Assembly (NCBI GenBank): GCA_020723405.1 | Contig: DYIY01000001.1 | Span: 186,001 to 250,000, forward strand | Direction of reading: 5' to 3' | Source: Thiobacillus denitrificans | GTDB lineage: Bacteria; Pseudomonadota; Gammaproteobacteria; Burkholderiales; Thiobacillaceae | DNA: 64,000 nt | Shown here: in pieces, positions 29,032 to 37,596 of the stretch | Layout: every line of letters starts with the position of its first letter | Numbering within the stretch: the stretch's first letter is position 1 | Translations under genes and position numbers: made by a program | Notes under the pieces: model-generated | What the model saw: the letters and a program-made list of their open reading frames with translations, nothing else | The model's database searches: none | What the model was told of the DNA's origin: nothing

Positions 29032-29928
29032 TCACAGGCTGCCCAGCCAGAGCAGCCCCAGCACCGCCACCCAGAGCAGGGCGGCCCGCCAGACCAGGGC
29101 CACCACCCCATCCAGGGCATCCAGGCCCGGGGCCTCGCCCAGGCCCAGATCGGGTCGGACCAGGGCGCCGGCACTCAGTTGCAAGTTGCCCCCCAGGCGC
29201 AGACCCAGGGCGCCGGCCCCGGCGGCCAGGAGCACGCCGTCGCTGGGGTCCCCCCACTCGGTGGTCTGGCCGCGCCAGCATTCCAGGGCGTCCTGGAAGT
29301 TGCCGGCAATGGCGAAGCTGAAGGCCATGGCCCGGGCCGGCAGCCAGTCCAGCCAGGCGGCCATGCGCCGGGCAAAGTCGCCGAAGGCCGATTCACCGTG
29401 CCAACTGTCCCGGGCCAGATGGGTGAGCACGTGCAACACCGCCCCGGCCGGGCCCAGGAGCAGAAACCAGAAGAGCACACCGAACAGCCGGGCCAGGGCC
29501 TGGCGGAAGGTCTCTTCCAAAGTCTGGCGCAACAGGGAGGATGCGTCGGCCCCCAGCAACAGGTTGGGACGCCACACCCCCAGCTTTTCCCGGGCCCGCT
29601 CCAGGTCATCCTGCTCCAGGGATCGGACCACCCCGGCGGCCAGATAGGAAGCTCCCTTGAAGCCCAGGCAGAAATACAGGGCCAATACGTCGAATGCCCA
29701 GCCCAGTGGAGCCCAGATGCCGGCCAGCAGGTGGCCCAGGCCGGCCACGATCAGGGCGGGCAGGAGGGCGCCCAGGGTCCAGGCCAGCAGGCCATGCTGT
29801 TCGCCCCCGGCATTCAGATTGTCCAGCAGCCAGGCCAGCCATTCCCGGGCGGTGCGGCGGGGCTGGCCGGGGCGCTCCGGCCGCCAGTGCTCAAGCACCA
29901 GGGCGGCGAGCACGGCGAACAGGGTCAC
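29032..29928 (-). CDS. CobD/CbiB-like membrane protein
   Basis: A 298-residue membrane protein of the CobD/CbiB superfamily, which includes adenosylcobinamide-phosphate synthase and the AmpE-like proteins. Segments seen are MTLFAVLAALVLEHWRP, FCLGFKGASYLAAGVVRSLEQDDLERAREKL and AMAFSFAIAGNFQDALECWRG. True CbiB enzymes lie in cobalamin operons, but none is here and the N-terminal motif is divergent, so an AmpE-like regulatory or envelope role is as likely. The ATG overlaps the stop of the GyrI-like gene by 4 bp (ATGA), suggesting translational coupling. Confidence 0.75.
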   Translation of the reverse strand: MTLFAVLAALVLEHWRPERPGQPRRTAREWLAWLLDNLNAGGEQHGLLAWTLGALLPALIVAGLGHLLAGIWAPLGWAFDVLALYFCLGFKGASYLAAGVVRSLEQDDLERAREKLGVWRPNLLLGADASSLLRQTLEETFRQALARLFGVLFWFLLLGPAGAVLHVLTHLARDSWHGESAFGDFARRMAAWLDWLPARAMAFSFAIAGNFQDALECWRGQTTEWGDPSDGVLLAAGAGALGLRLGGNLQLSAGALVRPDLGLGEAPGLDALDGVVALVWRAALLWVAVLGLLWLGSL

Positions 29929-30458
29929 GGCAGATCCATCTCCACGGTGAGCAGCCCCATCTGGGTGGGGGATCCGGAGGGTTCGTAGATTTCCACCGTG
30001 GGCATGTTGATGCCCTGGCCCCGGGCCTGCTGGTGCTCATCCAGGGCCACGTAGGCCCGGCTGGGGGCCAGCAGGCTGCCGGCCCGGACCCGGGCGCGCA
30101 ACACCTTGCGGGCCGGCAGTCTGGCCACGGCCAGGGGAGGCTTGACCACGGTGCCCTCCGCCACCAGGTAGCCGGTGCGGCCCACCCGTTCGCCCACGTC
30201 CACCAGGTCCGGATTGGAATAGAGCACGGTGATGGGCAGGCCCGGCTCGATGCCGGCCCCCACCAGGGCCTGGCGGACCTCCACGGCCAGGTCGGGCAGC
30301 TTGGAGTAATCGCCCTTCTGCTCCTGGTAGGCATAGGTCCGGGCCGGCGCTTCCCCCTCGCTGATTTCCACCGGCGCGAAGCCCCCCCACCAGGCGTAGA
30401 CGAGGACCAGGGGTAGCACGAAGGCGAGCAGGAAAGGGAGATATTTCTTCAGTGCCAC
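29925..30458 (-). CDS. Membrane-anchored GyrI-like (effector-binding) domain protein
   Basis: About 177 residues from the GTG at 30458: an N-terminal helix (LKKYLPFLLAFVLPLVLVYAWW), then a domain resembling GyrI/AraC_E_bind small-molecule-binding folds. The C-terminal pattern PTVEIYEPSGSPTQMG and LLTVEMDLP is typical of that fold. A longer GTG start at 30515 is possible but would overlap the promoter of the divergent MBL gene. GyrI-like domains bind hydrophobic ligands or act as hydrolases; the ligand here is unknown. First gene of the operon with the CobD-like and gate-domain genes. Confidence 0.65.
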   Translation of the reverse strand: MALKKYLPFLLAFVLPLVLVYAWWGGFAPVEISEGEAPARTYAYQEQKGDYSKLPDLAVEVRQALVGAGIEPGLPITVLYSNPDLVDVGERVGRTGYLVAEGTVVKPPLAVARLPARKVLRARVRAGSLLAPSRAYVALDEHQQARGQGINMPTVEIYEPSGSPTQMGLLTVEMDLP

Positions 30459-30522
30459 GGCGGGAGAAGAATGGGACGAAAGACCGGCGGAAGATACTAC
30501 AGATGCCGCCCGCACCGCTTCC

Positions 30523-30528
30523 TATAAT
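30523..30528 (+). promoter_or_regulatory. Consensus -10 box for the MBL hydrolase gene
   Basis: A perfect TATAAT lies 34 bp before the ATG at 30563, in the divergent spacer with the GyrI-like gene. No clear -35 partner was identified, so it may rely on an activator. Confidence 0.4.
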
Positions 30529-30562
30529 CCTCACCCGTCCTCCCCTCCCGCGAGAACATGCC

Positions 30563-31531
30563 ATGCGTCAGCTTCTGGTCCGCTTCCTGCTCTGCCTGAT
30601 GCCCGCCCTGTCCGGTCCGGCCCTGGCCGGACCGGACTATCCGCCGGTGGACGTGCCGGTGCGCGCCGAACAACTGGCCGCCCACAGCTACATCATCCCG
30701 GGCCTGGCCGGGGCGGCCAGCACCCTGAACCAGGGCTTCATGTCCAACGCCGGCTTCGTGGTCACCCCCGCCGGGGTGGTGGTGTTCGACACCCTGGGCT
30801 CCCCCTCCCTGGCCCAGGCCATGGTGGCGCGTATCCGGGAGGTGACGGACCAGCCCATCCGCCGGGTCATCGTCAGCCATTACCACGCCGATCATTACTA
30901 CGGCATCCAGGTGTTCAAGGACCTGGGCGCGGAAGTGTGGGCCCACGAGGGAGGCAAGGGGGTGGTGGGCTCGGACGGCGCGAAACTGCGCTACGAGCAA
31001 CGCAAGGAGATCCTGGGCCGCTGGATCAACGACGCCACCCAGCGTTTCCCGGAACCCGACCTGTGGCTCGCCGGGGACACGGATTTCGAACTGGGCGGCC
31101 GGCATTTCCGCATCCGCCACGTGGGGCCCGCCCACTCGGACGAGGATCTGGTGCTGTACGTGGAGGAAGACGGGGTGCTGTTCACCGGCGATCTCATCTT
31201 CAAGGGCCGGGTGCCCTTCGTGGGGGACGCCGACTCGAAGAAATGGCTGTCCGCCCTGGACGTGCTCATCGGCTTCCAGCCCAGGATCCTGGTGCCGGGC
31301 CACGGCGGTCCCTCGGACACCCCCCTGGACGACCTGACCCTGACCCGGGACTACCTGCGCTTCCTGCGCCAGGAGATGGGAAAGGCGGTGGCCGACCTCA
31401 CGCCCTTCGAGGAGGCCTACGAGAAGACCGACTGGTCCCGCTACGAGATGATGCCCGCCTTCCTGGAAGCCAACCGGCGCAATGCCTACAACACTTACAT
31501 CCTCATGGAAAAGGAAAGCCTGGGCCGCTGA
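30563..31531 (+). CDS. Exported metallo-beta-lactamase-fold hydrolase
   Basis: A 322-residue secreted protein: signal peptide MRQLLVRFLLCLMPALSGPALA, then an MBL fold. The metal motif HxHxDH is SHYHADHYYG, a further His is in VGPAHSDEDLVLY, the Asp is in LFTGDLIFKGRVPF, and the last His is in ILVPGHGGPSD. The sequence QGFMSNAGFVVTPAGVVVFDTLGSP is the usual first strand block. It belongs to the group that includes SoxH-like and periplasmic quinoprotein-linked hydrolases; the substrate is unknown. The ATG at 30563 is chosen because it gives the signal peptide; an upstream in-frame ATG at 30452 would lie before the -10 box. Confidence 0.85.
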   Translation: MRQLLVRFLLCLMPALSGPALAGPDYPPVDVPVRAEQLAAHSYIIPGLAGAASTLNQGFMSNAGFVVTPAGVVVFDTLGSPSLAQAMVARIREVTDQPIRRVIVSHYHADHYYGIQVFKDLGAEVWAHEGGKGVVGSDGAKLRYEQRKEILGRWINDATQRFPEPDLWLAGDTDFELGGRHFRIRHVGPAHSDEDLVLYVEEDGVLFTGDLIFKGRVPFVGDADSKKWLSALDVLIGFQPRILVPGHGGPSDTPLDDLTLTRDYLRFLRQEMGKAVADLTPFEEAYEKTDWSRYEMMPAFLEANRRNAYNTYILMEKESLGR

Positions 31532-31539
31532 GTTGAACC

Positions 31540-32292
31540 TCAGGCGGTGAGGATCGCCGTTGCCTGTCCCAGGCCGGGGAATTCCACCCGCAGGTCCCGG
31601 GCGGCCCCGGCGGCATGGGCACCGTTCCAGGCCCCGGTGGTGACGATGTCGCCGGGCCGGGCCCCGCCCACGTGATCGATCCACCAGGCCAGACAGTGGA
31701 ACAGGTCATCCAGGGGCGGCCGTCCGCTCGGACCCGCCAGCAGACGGCCGTCGGCGACGATGCGGGGAGCCTGGGCGGCCCAATCCACCGTCGGCCAATC
31801 GGCCAGCCCATCTCCCAGCACCAGGGCGCCGTTGTAAAGGTTGTCGGCCAGGCCCCACAGGGGGCCCGCTGCCGCCGTGTCGGCCAGGCGGCTGGACACC
31901 AGTTCCATGGCCACGTGGACGCTGCCGATGGCCGCCAGGATGTGGGCCCGGGAACGGGGCGCTTCGCCGGAGGGCAGGGCCCGGGCGAAACGGACGGCGA
32001 TCTCCGCTTCCACCTTCACCCCCCCGGGAAACAGGCCCGGGGAAAAATGTCCGGCACCCACCTGCAAGCGTTCGGGCAGGACCGGCGCCGCCAAAGGTTC
32101 GGCCTCCAGGCGCGACGCCCCCACCTTCCAGGCCTGGGGCCGCGCCGCACCGGCCAGGGCCTGCCAGACGATGCCCTGGACCATGTAGGCCTGGGCGGGA
32201 GTGCCGGGTCCCGAGGCGGGATCGGCAATGAAGGTCCCTTGCCGGCGCTGGGCGTCGATCAGTCGCTGGGCCATGTCGGGAAGGGAAGCCAT
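31540..32292 (-). CDS. 2-keto-4-pentenoate hydratase / fumarylacetoacetase-fold protein
   Basis: A 250-residue protein of the hydratase/decarboxylase family that hydrates 2-oxo-4-pentenoate-type products of aromatic meta-cleavage, or decarboxylates related acids. Family marks are the N-terminal helical part (MAQRLIDAQRRQGTFIADPA), AYMVQGIVWQALAG, and the metal-binding pair in VKVEAEIAVRFARALP with the later acidic AIGSVHVAMELVSSRLAD. No other meta-cleavage genes are close, so the physiological substrate is uncertain. It starts 30 bp beyond the ompA terminator, with no clear Shine-Dalgarno or promoter, so it may depend on read-through. Confidence 0.8.
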   Translation of the reverse strand: MASLPDMAQRLIDAQRRQGTFIADPASGPGTPAQAYMVQGIVWQALAGAARPQAWKVGASRLEAEPLAAPVLPERLQVGAGHFSPGLFPGGVKVEAEIAVRFARALPSGEAPRSRAHILAAIGSVHVAMELVSSRLADTAAAGPLWGLADNLYNGALVLGDGLADWPTVDWAAQAPRIVADGRLLAGPSGRPPLDDLFHCLAWWIDHVGGARPGDIVTTGAWNGAHAAGAARDLRVEFPGLGQATAILTA

Positions 32293-32320
32293 GGCGCCAT
32301 CTTCGTCGAAACCCCCACAA

Positions 32321-32345
32321 ACAAAAACCCCCGCCGAGGCGGGGG
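32321..32345 (-). terminator. Rho-independent terminator after the OmpA gene
   Basis: Minus strand: CCCCCGC (32339-32345) pairs with GCGGGGG (32328-32334) around a CTCG tetraloop, then TTTTT. A strong terminator 25 bp after the OmpA-like stop codon. Confidence 0.9.
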
Positions 32346-32369
32346 TGCATGGGACGGGGAGGCGTCCGC

Positions 32370-33407
32370 TCAGTTGAGGCTGCGCAGTTCCACCCGGCGG
32401 TTCTTGGCCCGACCATCGGCGCTGCCGTTGTCGGCCACCGGCTGGGATTCCCCATAGCCCTTGGCAGACAGGCGGCCGGCATCGACCCCCTTGCTGACGA
32501 AGTAGTCCATGACCGACTTGGCCCGGCGGTTGGACAGGTCCATGTTGTGCTCGTCGCTGCTGGCGCTGTCGGTATGGCCGGCGATTTCCACCTTGAAGCC
32601 GGGATAACGTTGCAGCACGGTCACCGCCTCGTCCAGGATGGCAATGGCGTCGGGCCGCAGGGTGGCCTGGTCGTTGTCGAAATTGACGCCCTTGAGGGTC
32701 AGCACCTTGGGCAGGGAGCAGCCCTTGTTGTCCACCCGGTCCCCGGCGGGGGTGTTGGGACACTGGTCATCGGCATTGAGGATGCCGTCGCCGTCGCTGT
32801 CCACTTCGCAGCCGGTGCCGTCCACCTTGCGGCCGGGCGGGGTGGTGGGGCACTTGTCCAGGGCGTCCACCACGCCGTCGCCGTCGCCGTCCAGTTCGCA
32901 GCCCTGGGCGTTGACCGTGCGGCCGGGCGGGGTGGTGGGGCACTGATCCAGGGCATCCACCACGCCGTCCTTGTCGCCGTCCAGCTCACAGCCCTCGGCG
33001 TTCACCGTGCGGCCGGCGGGGGTGGTGGGACACTTGTCCAGGCGATCCACCACGCCGTCCTTGTCGCCGTCCAGCTCGCAACCGTTGGCGTCCACCTTGG
33101 CGCCCTTGGGGGTGTTGGGGCAGCGGTCCTTGTCGTCGGTGACGCCGTCACCGTCGCTGTCCACGGGCTTGGGCGCCGGGGCGGGCGCCGCCGCCGGGGC
33201 CGGGGCCGGCTCCTTGCAAGGGGCTTCCAGGATGCCCTTGCCCGGGCAGCCGATGGTGCGGAACAGCTCGTAGCCGGTGGTCTTGCCGGTGCTGCTGGCG
33301 GCGTTGGCCGGGTTGTAATAGGGCTCGGCGGCCTGGGCGGCCAGGCTGCCCAGGGCCAGGAGGGCGGCGCCCAGGGTGGTCAGGTGAAAGATCGGTTTGC
33401 GCATCAT
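32370..33407 (-). CDS. OmpA-family outer membrane protein with five TSP3 repeats
   Basis: A 345-residue outer membrane protein. The signal peptide (about 1-27, ending LAAQA) leads to a short Cys-containing region (TIGCPGKGILEAPC) and an Ala/Pro-rich linker. Five thrombospondin type-3 repeats of 30 residues follow (83-232), each with DGDxDGVxD calcium-binding loops. The OmpA peptidoglycan-binding domain (about 235-345) contains NFDNDQATLRPDAIAILDEA, VEIAGHTDSASSDEHNMDLSNRRAKSV and the final NRRVELRSLN. It probably bridges the outer membrane or surface and peptidoglycan and binds calcium. No N-terminal beta-barrel is present. Monocistronic, with its own terminator. GGAG precedes the first of two adjacent ATGs. 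Confidence 0.93.
   Translation of the reverse strand: MMRKPIFHLTTLGAALLALGSLAAQAAEPYYNPANAASSTGKTTGYELFRTIGCPGKGILEAPCKEPAPAPAAAPAPAPKPVDSDGDGVTDDKDRCPNTPKGAKVDANGCELDGDKDGVVDRLDKCPTTPAGRTVNAEGCELDGDKDGVVDALDQCPTTPPGRTVNAQGCELDGDGDGVVDALDKCPTTPPGRKVDGTGCEVDSDGDGILNADDQCPNTPAGDRVDNKGCSLPKVLTLKGVNFDNDQATLRPDAIAILDEAVTVLQRYPGFKVEIAGHTDSASSDEHNMDLSNRRAKSVMDYFVSKGVDAGRLSAKGYGESQPVADNGSADGRAKNRRVELRSLN
32712..33161 (-). repeat. Five tandem 90-bp units encoding TSP3 calcium-binding repeats
   Basis: Exact 90-bp spacing is visible from the recurring TCCACCACGCCGTC string at 32866, 32956 and 33046. The central three units are most alike at DNA level and the outer two more diverged, as expected from repeat expansion from the middle. 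Each unit encodes one 30-residue calcium-binding repeat of the OmpA-like protein. Confidence 0.85.
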
Positions 33408-33468
33408 CGGCTCCAGTTCATGTTGTCAGGGTGTCGCGAAGGCCCGCGACGGGCGGTTTCAGTCCGTT

Positions 33469-34161
33469 TCATCGTAGTTGCAGGAAGACCCGGCCCAGGG
33501 TGCTGCCGGCATGCTTGCCCGGGTTGGCGCGCAGGGCCCGTTCCTCTTCGGCGATGAGGGTGTAGATGCCGTCGGCGGCCTTGCCGCTGACGTATTTCTC
33601 CACCGTGAGCAGTTCACTCTCCAGGCCGGCCAGACGGGTCAGGGTGGCGGACAGGGCGCGGTAGGCCCGGGCCAGGTCGCTGCGTTCGCTGACCCCCTGG
33701 ATCACCGGCAGCAGCCCGGCCTTCAGCTCGGCTTCGGTCTTGCCCCGGAAAAAGCGGGTGGCGGCATCGTCGCCGCCGGCCAGGACGCCCTTGGCATCCT
33801 CCACGGCCAGTTCTTTGACGGCCTGCTTCACCAGGGCCCGGGCCTGGGGGGCCGCACTTTCGGCGGCCCGGTTCATGGCCAGCACCAAGTCGTCCAACTG
33901 ACGGCCATGGCCCAGGGAGCGCAGGAAGCGTTCGGCCTTGGCGAAGTTGCGGGGCAGACCGATCTTCACCCGGGGATTGGCGAAGTAGCCGTCCTTGGCG
34001 CCCAGCCTGGCCAGGGCGGTTTCGCCCCCCTGCTCCAGGCTGTCGCGCAGGGCCTGCATGGCTTCCGCCCCGCTGACGGTGTCCAGGGCATGGGCCCGGG
34101 CCCGGAAGGGGAGGGACAGGACCAGGGCCCCCAGGAGGAGCCGGCGGCGAACGGCGTTCAT
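33469..34161 (-). CDS. DUF4197 exported protein
   Basis: A 230-residue protein with a signal peptide ([23 protein letters not shown]). The mature part is all-helical and matches the DUF4197 family: [68 protein letters not shown] and [36 protein letters not shown]. The family is widespread in Proteobacteria but has no known biochemical role. Its ATG overlaps the mscL stop by 4 bp (ATGA), so it is translationally coupled to mscL; that link with an osmotic channel is conspicuous but unexplained. Confidence 0.85.
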   Translation of the reverse strand: MNAVRRRLLLGALVLSLPFRARAHALDTVSGAEAMQALRDSLEQGGETALARLGAKDGYFANPRVKIGLPRNFAKAERFLRSLGHGRQLDDLVLAMNRAAESAAPQARALVKQAVKELAVEDAKGVLAGGDDAATRFFRGKTEAELKAGLLPVIQGVSERSDLARAYRALSATLTRLAGLESELLTVEKYVSGKAADGIYTLIAEEERALRANPGKHAGSTLGRVFLQLR

Positions 34162-34577
34162 TTCTTCAGGGCGTCCCGGATTTCGCGCAGCAGCAGGATG
34201 TCTTCCGGCGTGGGGGGCGGCGCGGCTGGGGCCTCCTCCTTCTTGGCCTGGAGCCGGTTGATGGCTTTCACGGCGACGAAGATGGCGAAGGCGATGATGG
34301 TGAAATCCACCAGGCTGTTGATGAAGGCACCGTATTTGATCAGGGGGGCACCGGCCTTTTCCGCCGCTTCCATGGTCTCGTAGGGGGTGCCGCCCAGGTT
34401 CAGGTAGAGATGCTTGAAATCCACTCCCCCCAGAAGGGCGCCGATGGGCGGCATGACGACGTCCTTCACCAGGGAATCCACAATCTTGCCGAAGGCGCCG
34501 CCGATCACCACGCCCACCGCCAGATCGATGACGTTGCCGCGCATGGCGAATTGCTTGAATTCCTGGATGAAGCTCAT
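34158..34577 (-). CDS. mscL: Large-conductance mechanosensitive channel
   Basis: A 139-residue inner membrane channel that opens under membrane tension during hypo-osmotic shock. The N-terminal amphipathic helix and first transmembrane helix read [19 protein letters not shown] and [24 protein letters not shown]. The periplasmic loop ([21 protein letters not shown]) is followed by the second helix ([25 protein letters not shown]) and a charged cytoplasmic helix ending [10 protein letters not shown]. Full family length. First gene of a pair with the DUF4197 gene; an inverted repeat lies 27 bp upstream. Confidence 0.98.
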   Translation of the reverse strand: MSFIQEFKQFAMRGNVIDLAVGVVIGGAFGKIVDSLVKDVVMPPIGALLGGVDFKHLYLNLGGTPYETMEAAEKAGAPLIKYGAFINSLVDFTIIAFAIFVAVKAINRLQAKKEEAPAAPPPTPEDILLLREIRDALKK

Positions 34578-34603
34578 GGTCTGTCTCCTTGCTATGGGTA
34601 GGT

Positions 34604-34619
34604 CGTGGCAGTTGCCACG
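34604..34619. promoter_or_regulatory. Near-perfect palindrome upstream of mscL
   Basis: CGTGGCA-GT-TGCCACG, 7-bp arms separated by 2 bp, lies 27 bp before the mscL start. It is symmetrical like a dimeric regulator site. The regulator is unknown. Confidence 0.35.
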
Positions 34620-34695
34620 GGGATAAGAACACAGTCCTCGGCCGCTTTTCTGTGAAGCGGCTCACTTTCCAGGGTCGGCGCAGCCTCCCCTTGAC

Positions 34696-35769
34696 TCAGT
34701 CACCGCTGCGTCCTGCCACGGTGACGCCGGCCTGGCCGGCAAATTCCAGCATGCGGTTGATGGAGCCCACCGCCCTGGCCCGGATGGCCTCGGGCACGTG
34801 GATCTCATTGTCCCCCGTCTCCAGCACCCGGGCCAGCCCCCGCAGGCCGTTCATGGCCATCCAGGGACAGTGGGCGCAGGACACGCAGGTGGCCCCCCGA
34901 CCGCCCGTGGGCGCTTCGATGAAGGTCTTGCCCGGGGCCGCCTGGCGCATCTTGTGGAAGATGCCGTTGTCGGTGGCGACGATGAGGGTGGGGTTGGGCA
35001 GTTCCGCCGCCGCCCGGATGAGCTGGGTGGTGGAGCCCACCACGTCGGCCAGGGCGATGACGGCGGCCGGGGATTCCGGATGGACCAGCACGGCGGCCTC
35101 GGGATGGGCGGCCTTGAGTTCCCGGATGCCTTCCGCCTTGAAACGCTCGTGGACCACGCAACTGCCCTGCCAGAGCAGCATGTCGGCACCGGTGGTCCTC
35201 TGCACGTAGTCGCCCAGGTAGCGGTCCGGCGCCCAGATGAGCTTCCTGCCCTGGGTGTGCAGGTGGGCCGCCACCTTCACGGCGATGCTGGAGGTGACCA
35301 TCCAGTCTGCCCGGGCCTTCACCGCCGCCGAGGTGTTGGCGTAGACCACCACGGTGCGCTCGGGATGGGCGTCGCAGAAGCGGGTGAAGTCCTCGGCGGG
35401 GCAGGACAGGTCCAGGGAACATTCGGCGTGGAGATCGGGCATCAGCACCCGCTTCTCCGGATTGAGGATCTTGGCCGTCTCCCCCATGAAGCGCACCCCG
35501 GCCACCACCAGGGTACGGGCCTTGGCGGCGTGGCCGAAGCGGGCCATCTCCAGGGAGTCGGACACGCAGCCGCCGGTCTCCTCGGCCAGCCGTTGCAGGT
35601 CGGCCGAGGTGTAGTAATGGGCCACCAGCACGGCGTCCTGTTCCTTGAGCAGGGTCTTGATGCGGGCGACGAGGGAGGCCCGCTCCGCGTCTGCCAGTTC
35701 TTCCTCCACCACGGGCGGAACGTCGGTGACGGGGTGGGCGGGGGGGACGACCGGAAGGGGAACGGACAT
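34696..35769 (-). CDS. nadA: Quinolinate synthase
   Basis: Condenses iminoaspartate with dihydroxyacetone phosphate to quinolinate in NAD synthesis, using a 4Fe-4S cluster. At 357 residues it is the longer proteobacterial type. Sequence marks are [117 protein letters not shown] and [15 protein letters not shown]. Cysteines in the CSLDLSC, GSC and CVSCAHC blocks include the cluster ligands. Upstream lie 108 bp and the divergent hda gene. No nadB or nadC in the window. Confidence 0.97.
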   Translation of the reverse strand: MSVPLPVVPPAHPVTDVPPVVEEELADAERASLVARIKTLLKEQDAVLVAHYYTSADLQRLAEETGGCVSDSLEMARFGHAAKARTLVVAGVRFMGETAKILNPEKRVLMPDLHAECSLDLSCPAEDFTRFCDAHPERTVVVYANTSAAVKARADWMVTSSIAVKVAAHLHTQGRKLIWAPDRYLGDYVQRTTGADMLLWQGSCVVHERFKAEGIRELKAAHPEAAVLVHPESPAAVIALADVVGSTTQLIRAAAELPNPTLIVATDNGIFHKMRQAAPGKTFIEAPTGGRGATCVSCAHCPWMAMNGLRGLARVLETGDNEIHVPEAIRARAVGSINRMLEFAGQAGVTVAGRSGD

Positions 35770-35863
35770 GAAGGACAGCCACGGCAGGAGAAGGAAGGAT
35801 GCCCTCCTTGTAGTGGCCGGCCGGCCGCCTTGTCAAGCCGGGGTGGCGCACGGAGCGGGCTGG

Positions 35864-35869
35864 TAAAAT
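35864..35869 (+). promoter_or_regulatory. Extended -10 box directly before hda
   Basis: TGG-TAAAAT with the hexamer at 35864-35869, only 8 bases before the ATG at 35878. Transcription would start at or next to the ATG, giving a leaderless or nearly leaderless hda mRNA. The surrounding GGGCTGGTAAAATCCC matches the element before purL. Confidence 0.5.
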
Positions 35870-35877
35870 CCCCCGCC

Positions 35878-36522
35878 ATGCGCCAACTGATCCTCGACAT
35901 CCGCCCCGACGCCCGTCCCGACTTCGACAATTTCCTGCCCGGCGCCAATGCCGAGGCCCTGCATCGACTCCGCGAACACGCCATCGGCCAGGAAGGGGAA
36001 CCGGTCCTCTACCTGTGGGGCGAGGCCGGCACCGGCAAGAGCCATCTTCTGGCCGCCTGGGCCGGGGCAGTACCGGTCTTCACCGGCAACCTGCCGGAGC
36101 CCCCGGCGGACCGGGTGGCCGTGGACGACGTGGACCGCCTGGACGACGGGGACCAGATCCGCCTGTTCAACCTCATCAACGCCGCCCGGGAATCCGGCGG
36201 CCGCATCCTGGCCTGCGGCCCCCTGCCCCCCGGGCAACTGGGCCTGCGCCCGGACCTGGCTTCGCGGCTGGCCCAGGGACTGGTGTTCCGCCTGTTGCCC
36301 CTGTCCGACGCCGACAAGGCCACCGCACTGCGCACCCGGGCCGAGGCCCGGGGCCTGATCCTGCCGGAGGATGTGCTGCGCTACCTGCTCACCCACTGCC
36401 GGCGGGACCTGCCCCATCTGCTGGCCCTGGTGGACGCCCTGGACGAGCACTCCCTGTCCCGCAAGCGGCCGGTCTCCCTGCCCCTGCTGAGGGAGTTGCT
36501 GCAGATGACCCTGCCGGCTTGA
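35878..36522 (+). CDS. hda: DnaA-related regulator of replication initiation, Hda
   Basis: A 214-residue AAA+ protein that, with the beta clamp, stimulates ATP hydrolysis on DnaA to prevent re-initiation. The N-terminus MRQLILDI fits the clamp-binding motif. Walker A is LWGEAGTGKSHLLAAW, Walker B is VAVDDVDRLDDGDQI, and the arginine-finger region is PDLASRLAQGLVFRL. The sensor 2 helical part follows (ALRTRAEARGLILPEDVLRYLL). It lacks the DNA-binding domain of DnaA. No Shine-Dalgarno is visible, in line with a possibly leaderless mRNA. Its stop overlaps the TTG start of the glycosyltransferase-like gene (TTGA), so the two are coupled. Confidence 0.93.
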   Translation: MRQLILDIRPDARPDFDNFLPGANAEALHRLREHAIGQEGEPVLYLWGEAGTGKSHLLAAWAGAVPVFTGNLPEPPADRVAVDDVDRLDDGDQIRLFNLINAARESGGRILACGPLPPGQLGLRPDLASRLAQGLVFRLLPLSDADKATALRTRAEARGLILPEDVLRYLLTHCRRDLPHLLALVDALDEHSLSRKRPVSLPLLRELLQMTLPA

Positions 36523-37580
36523 GGCTCCTGGCCGCCATCAGCCACCACGGCCTGGGCCACCTGGCCCAGGCGGGTCCGGTGCTGTCGGCCCTGAAGACCC
36601 TGGAACCCGGCCTGGAACTGACCGTCTGGAGCGGCCTGGCCCCCGCCGCCCTGGCCGCCCGCCTGCCCTTTCCCTTCAGGCATCGCCAGGAAGCGGCCGA
36701 CGTGGGTCTGGCCATGCACGACGCCCTGGGGGTGGACCTGGCGACCAGCCACCGGGCCTACCTGGATTTCCACCGGGACTGGCCTGCCCGGCTGGCCCGG
36801 GAAGCCCGCTGGCTGGCCGAGGAGGGCTTTGACGGGGTGTTCAGCGACGTGGCCTACCTACCCCTGGCCGCCGCCCGCAACGCGGGCATCCCCGCCGTGG
36901 CCCTCTGTTCCCTGAACTGGCGGGACATCGCCGCCGCCTACCTGGCCCAGGCGCCCGGCATGGCGCCGATCCTGGAGGACATGGCCCGGGCCTACGCCGG
37001 CGCCCGGGCCTTCCTGCGGCCGGAACCGTCCATGCCCATGGACTGGCTGGCCAACGGGGAGGCCGTGCCGCCCATCGCCAGCCTGGGCCGGTCCCGGCGG
37101 GCGGAACTGGATGGCCGCCTGGGTCGCCGGGCGGGCACCCGTCGCGTGCTGGCGGGTTTCGGCGGCATCCCCTTCCAGGGCCGCCTGGCCTGCCTGCCCG
37201 GGGTGACCTGGCTGGCGCCGGACGGCTGGGGAACGGGGCGGGACGACGTGGTGCCCTTCCCGGCCCTGGACATGCCTTTCCTGGACCTGGTGGCCTCCTG
37301 CGACGTGCTGCTCACCAAGGTGGGGTACGGGGGCTTCGCGGAAGCCGCCGCGAACGGCGTGCCCGCCCTCTACGTGGATCGCCCGGACTGGCCGGAGACC
37401 CCCTGGCTGGCGGCCTGGCTGGAAGAGCACAACCGGGCCCGGGCCATCCGGGTGGAAGACCTGGGTTCGCCGCGACTGGGGGAGATGATCGACGCGCTGC
37501 TGGCGCGGCCGGCGCCGCCGCCCCCCGTGGCGGAGGGGGCCCTCGCGGCGGCCCGCCGCCTGCTGACGCTGCTGGCCTGA
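36519..37580 (+). CDS. Glycosyltransferase-like protein (GT-B / family 28-like)
   Basis: A 353-residue protein starting at TTG 36519, overlapping the hda stop. The N-terminal Rossmann-like part reads LLAAISHHGLGHLAQAGPVLSAL and LELTVWSGLAPAALAARLPFPF. The C-terminal part has the nucleotide-sugar loop style LLTKVGYGGFAEAAANGVPALYVDRPDWPE, close to the TKxGxGxxxEA motif of MurG/UDP-glycosyltransferases. It resembles hypothetical proteins with GT-B fold that are often placed beside hda in betaproteobacteria. Donor and acceptor are unknown. No upstream ATG in frame fits, which supports the TTG start. Convergent with the thioredoxin gene, 16 bp away. Confidence 0.75.
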   Translation: MRLLAAISHHGLGHLAQAGPVLSALKTLEPGLELTVWSGLAPAALAARLPFPFRHRQEAADVGLAMHDALGVDLATSHRAYLDFHRDWPARLAREARWLAEEGFDGVFSDVAYLPLAAARNAGIPAVALCSLNWRDIAAAYLAQAPGMAPILEDMARAYAGARAFLRPEPSMPMDWLANGEAVPPIASLGRSRRAELDGRLGRRAGTRRVLAGFGGIPFQGRLACLPGVTWLAPDGWGTGRDDVVPFPALDMPFLDLVASCDVLLTKVGYGGFAEAAANGVPALYVDRPDWPETPWLAAWLEEHNRARAIRVEDLGSPRLGEMIDALLARPAPPPPVAEGALAAARRLLTLLA

Positions 37581-37596
37581 AGGGCCAGGCCGGCGA

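Noticed and set aside
32712-33161. CRISPR-like array
   Set aside because: Units are 90 bp, in frame, and encode TSP3 repeats; there are no spacers or leader and no cas genes.
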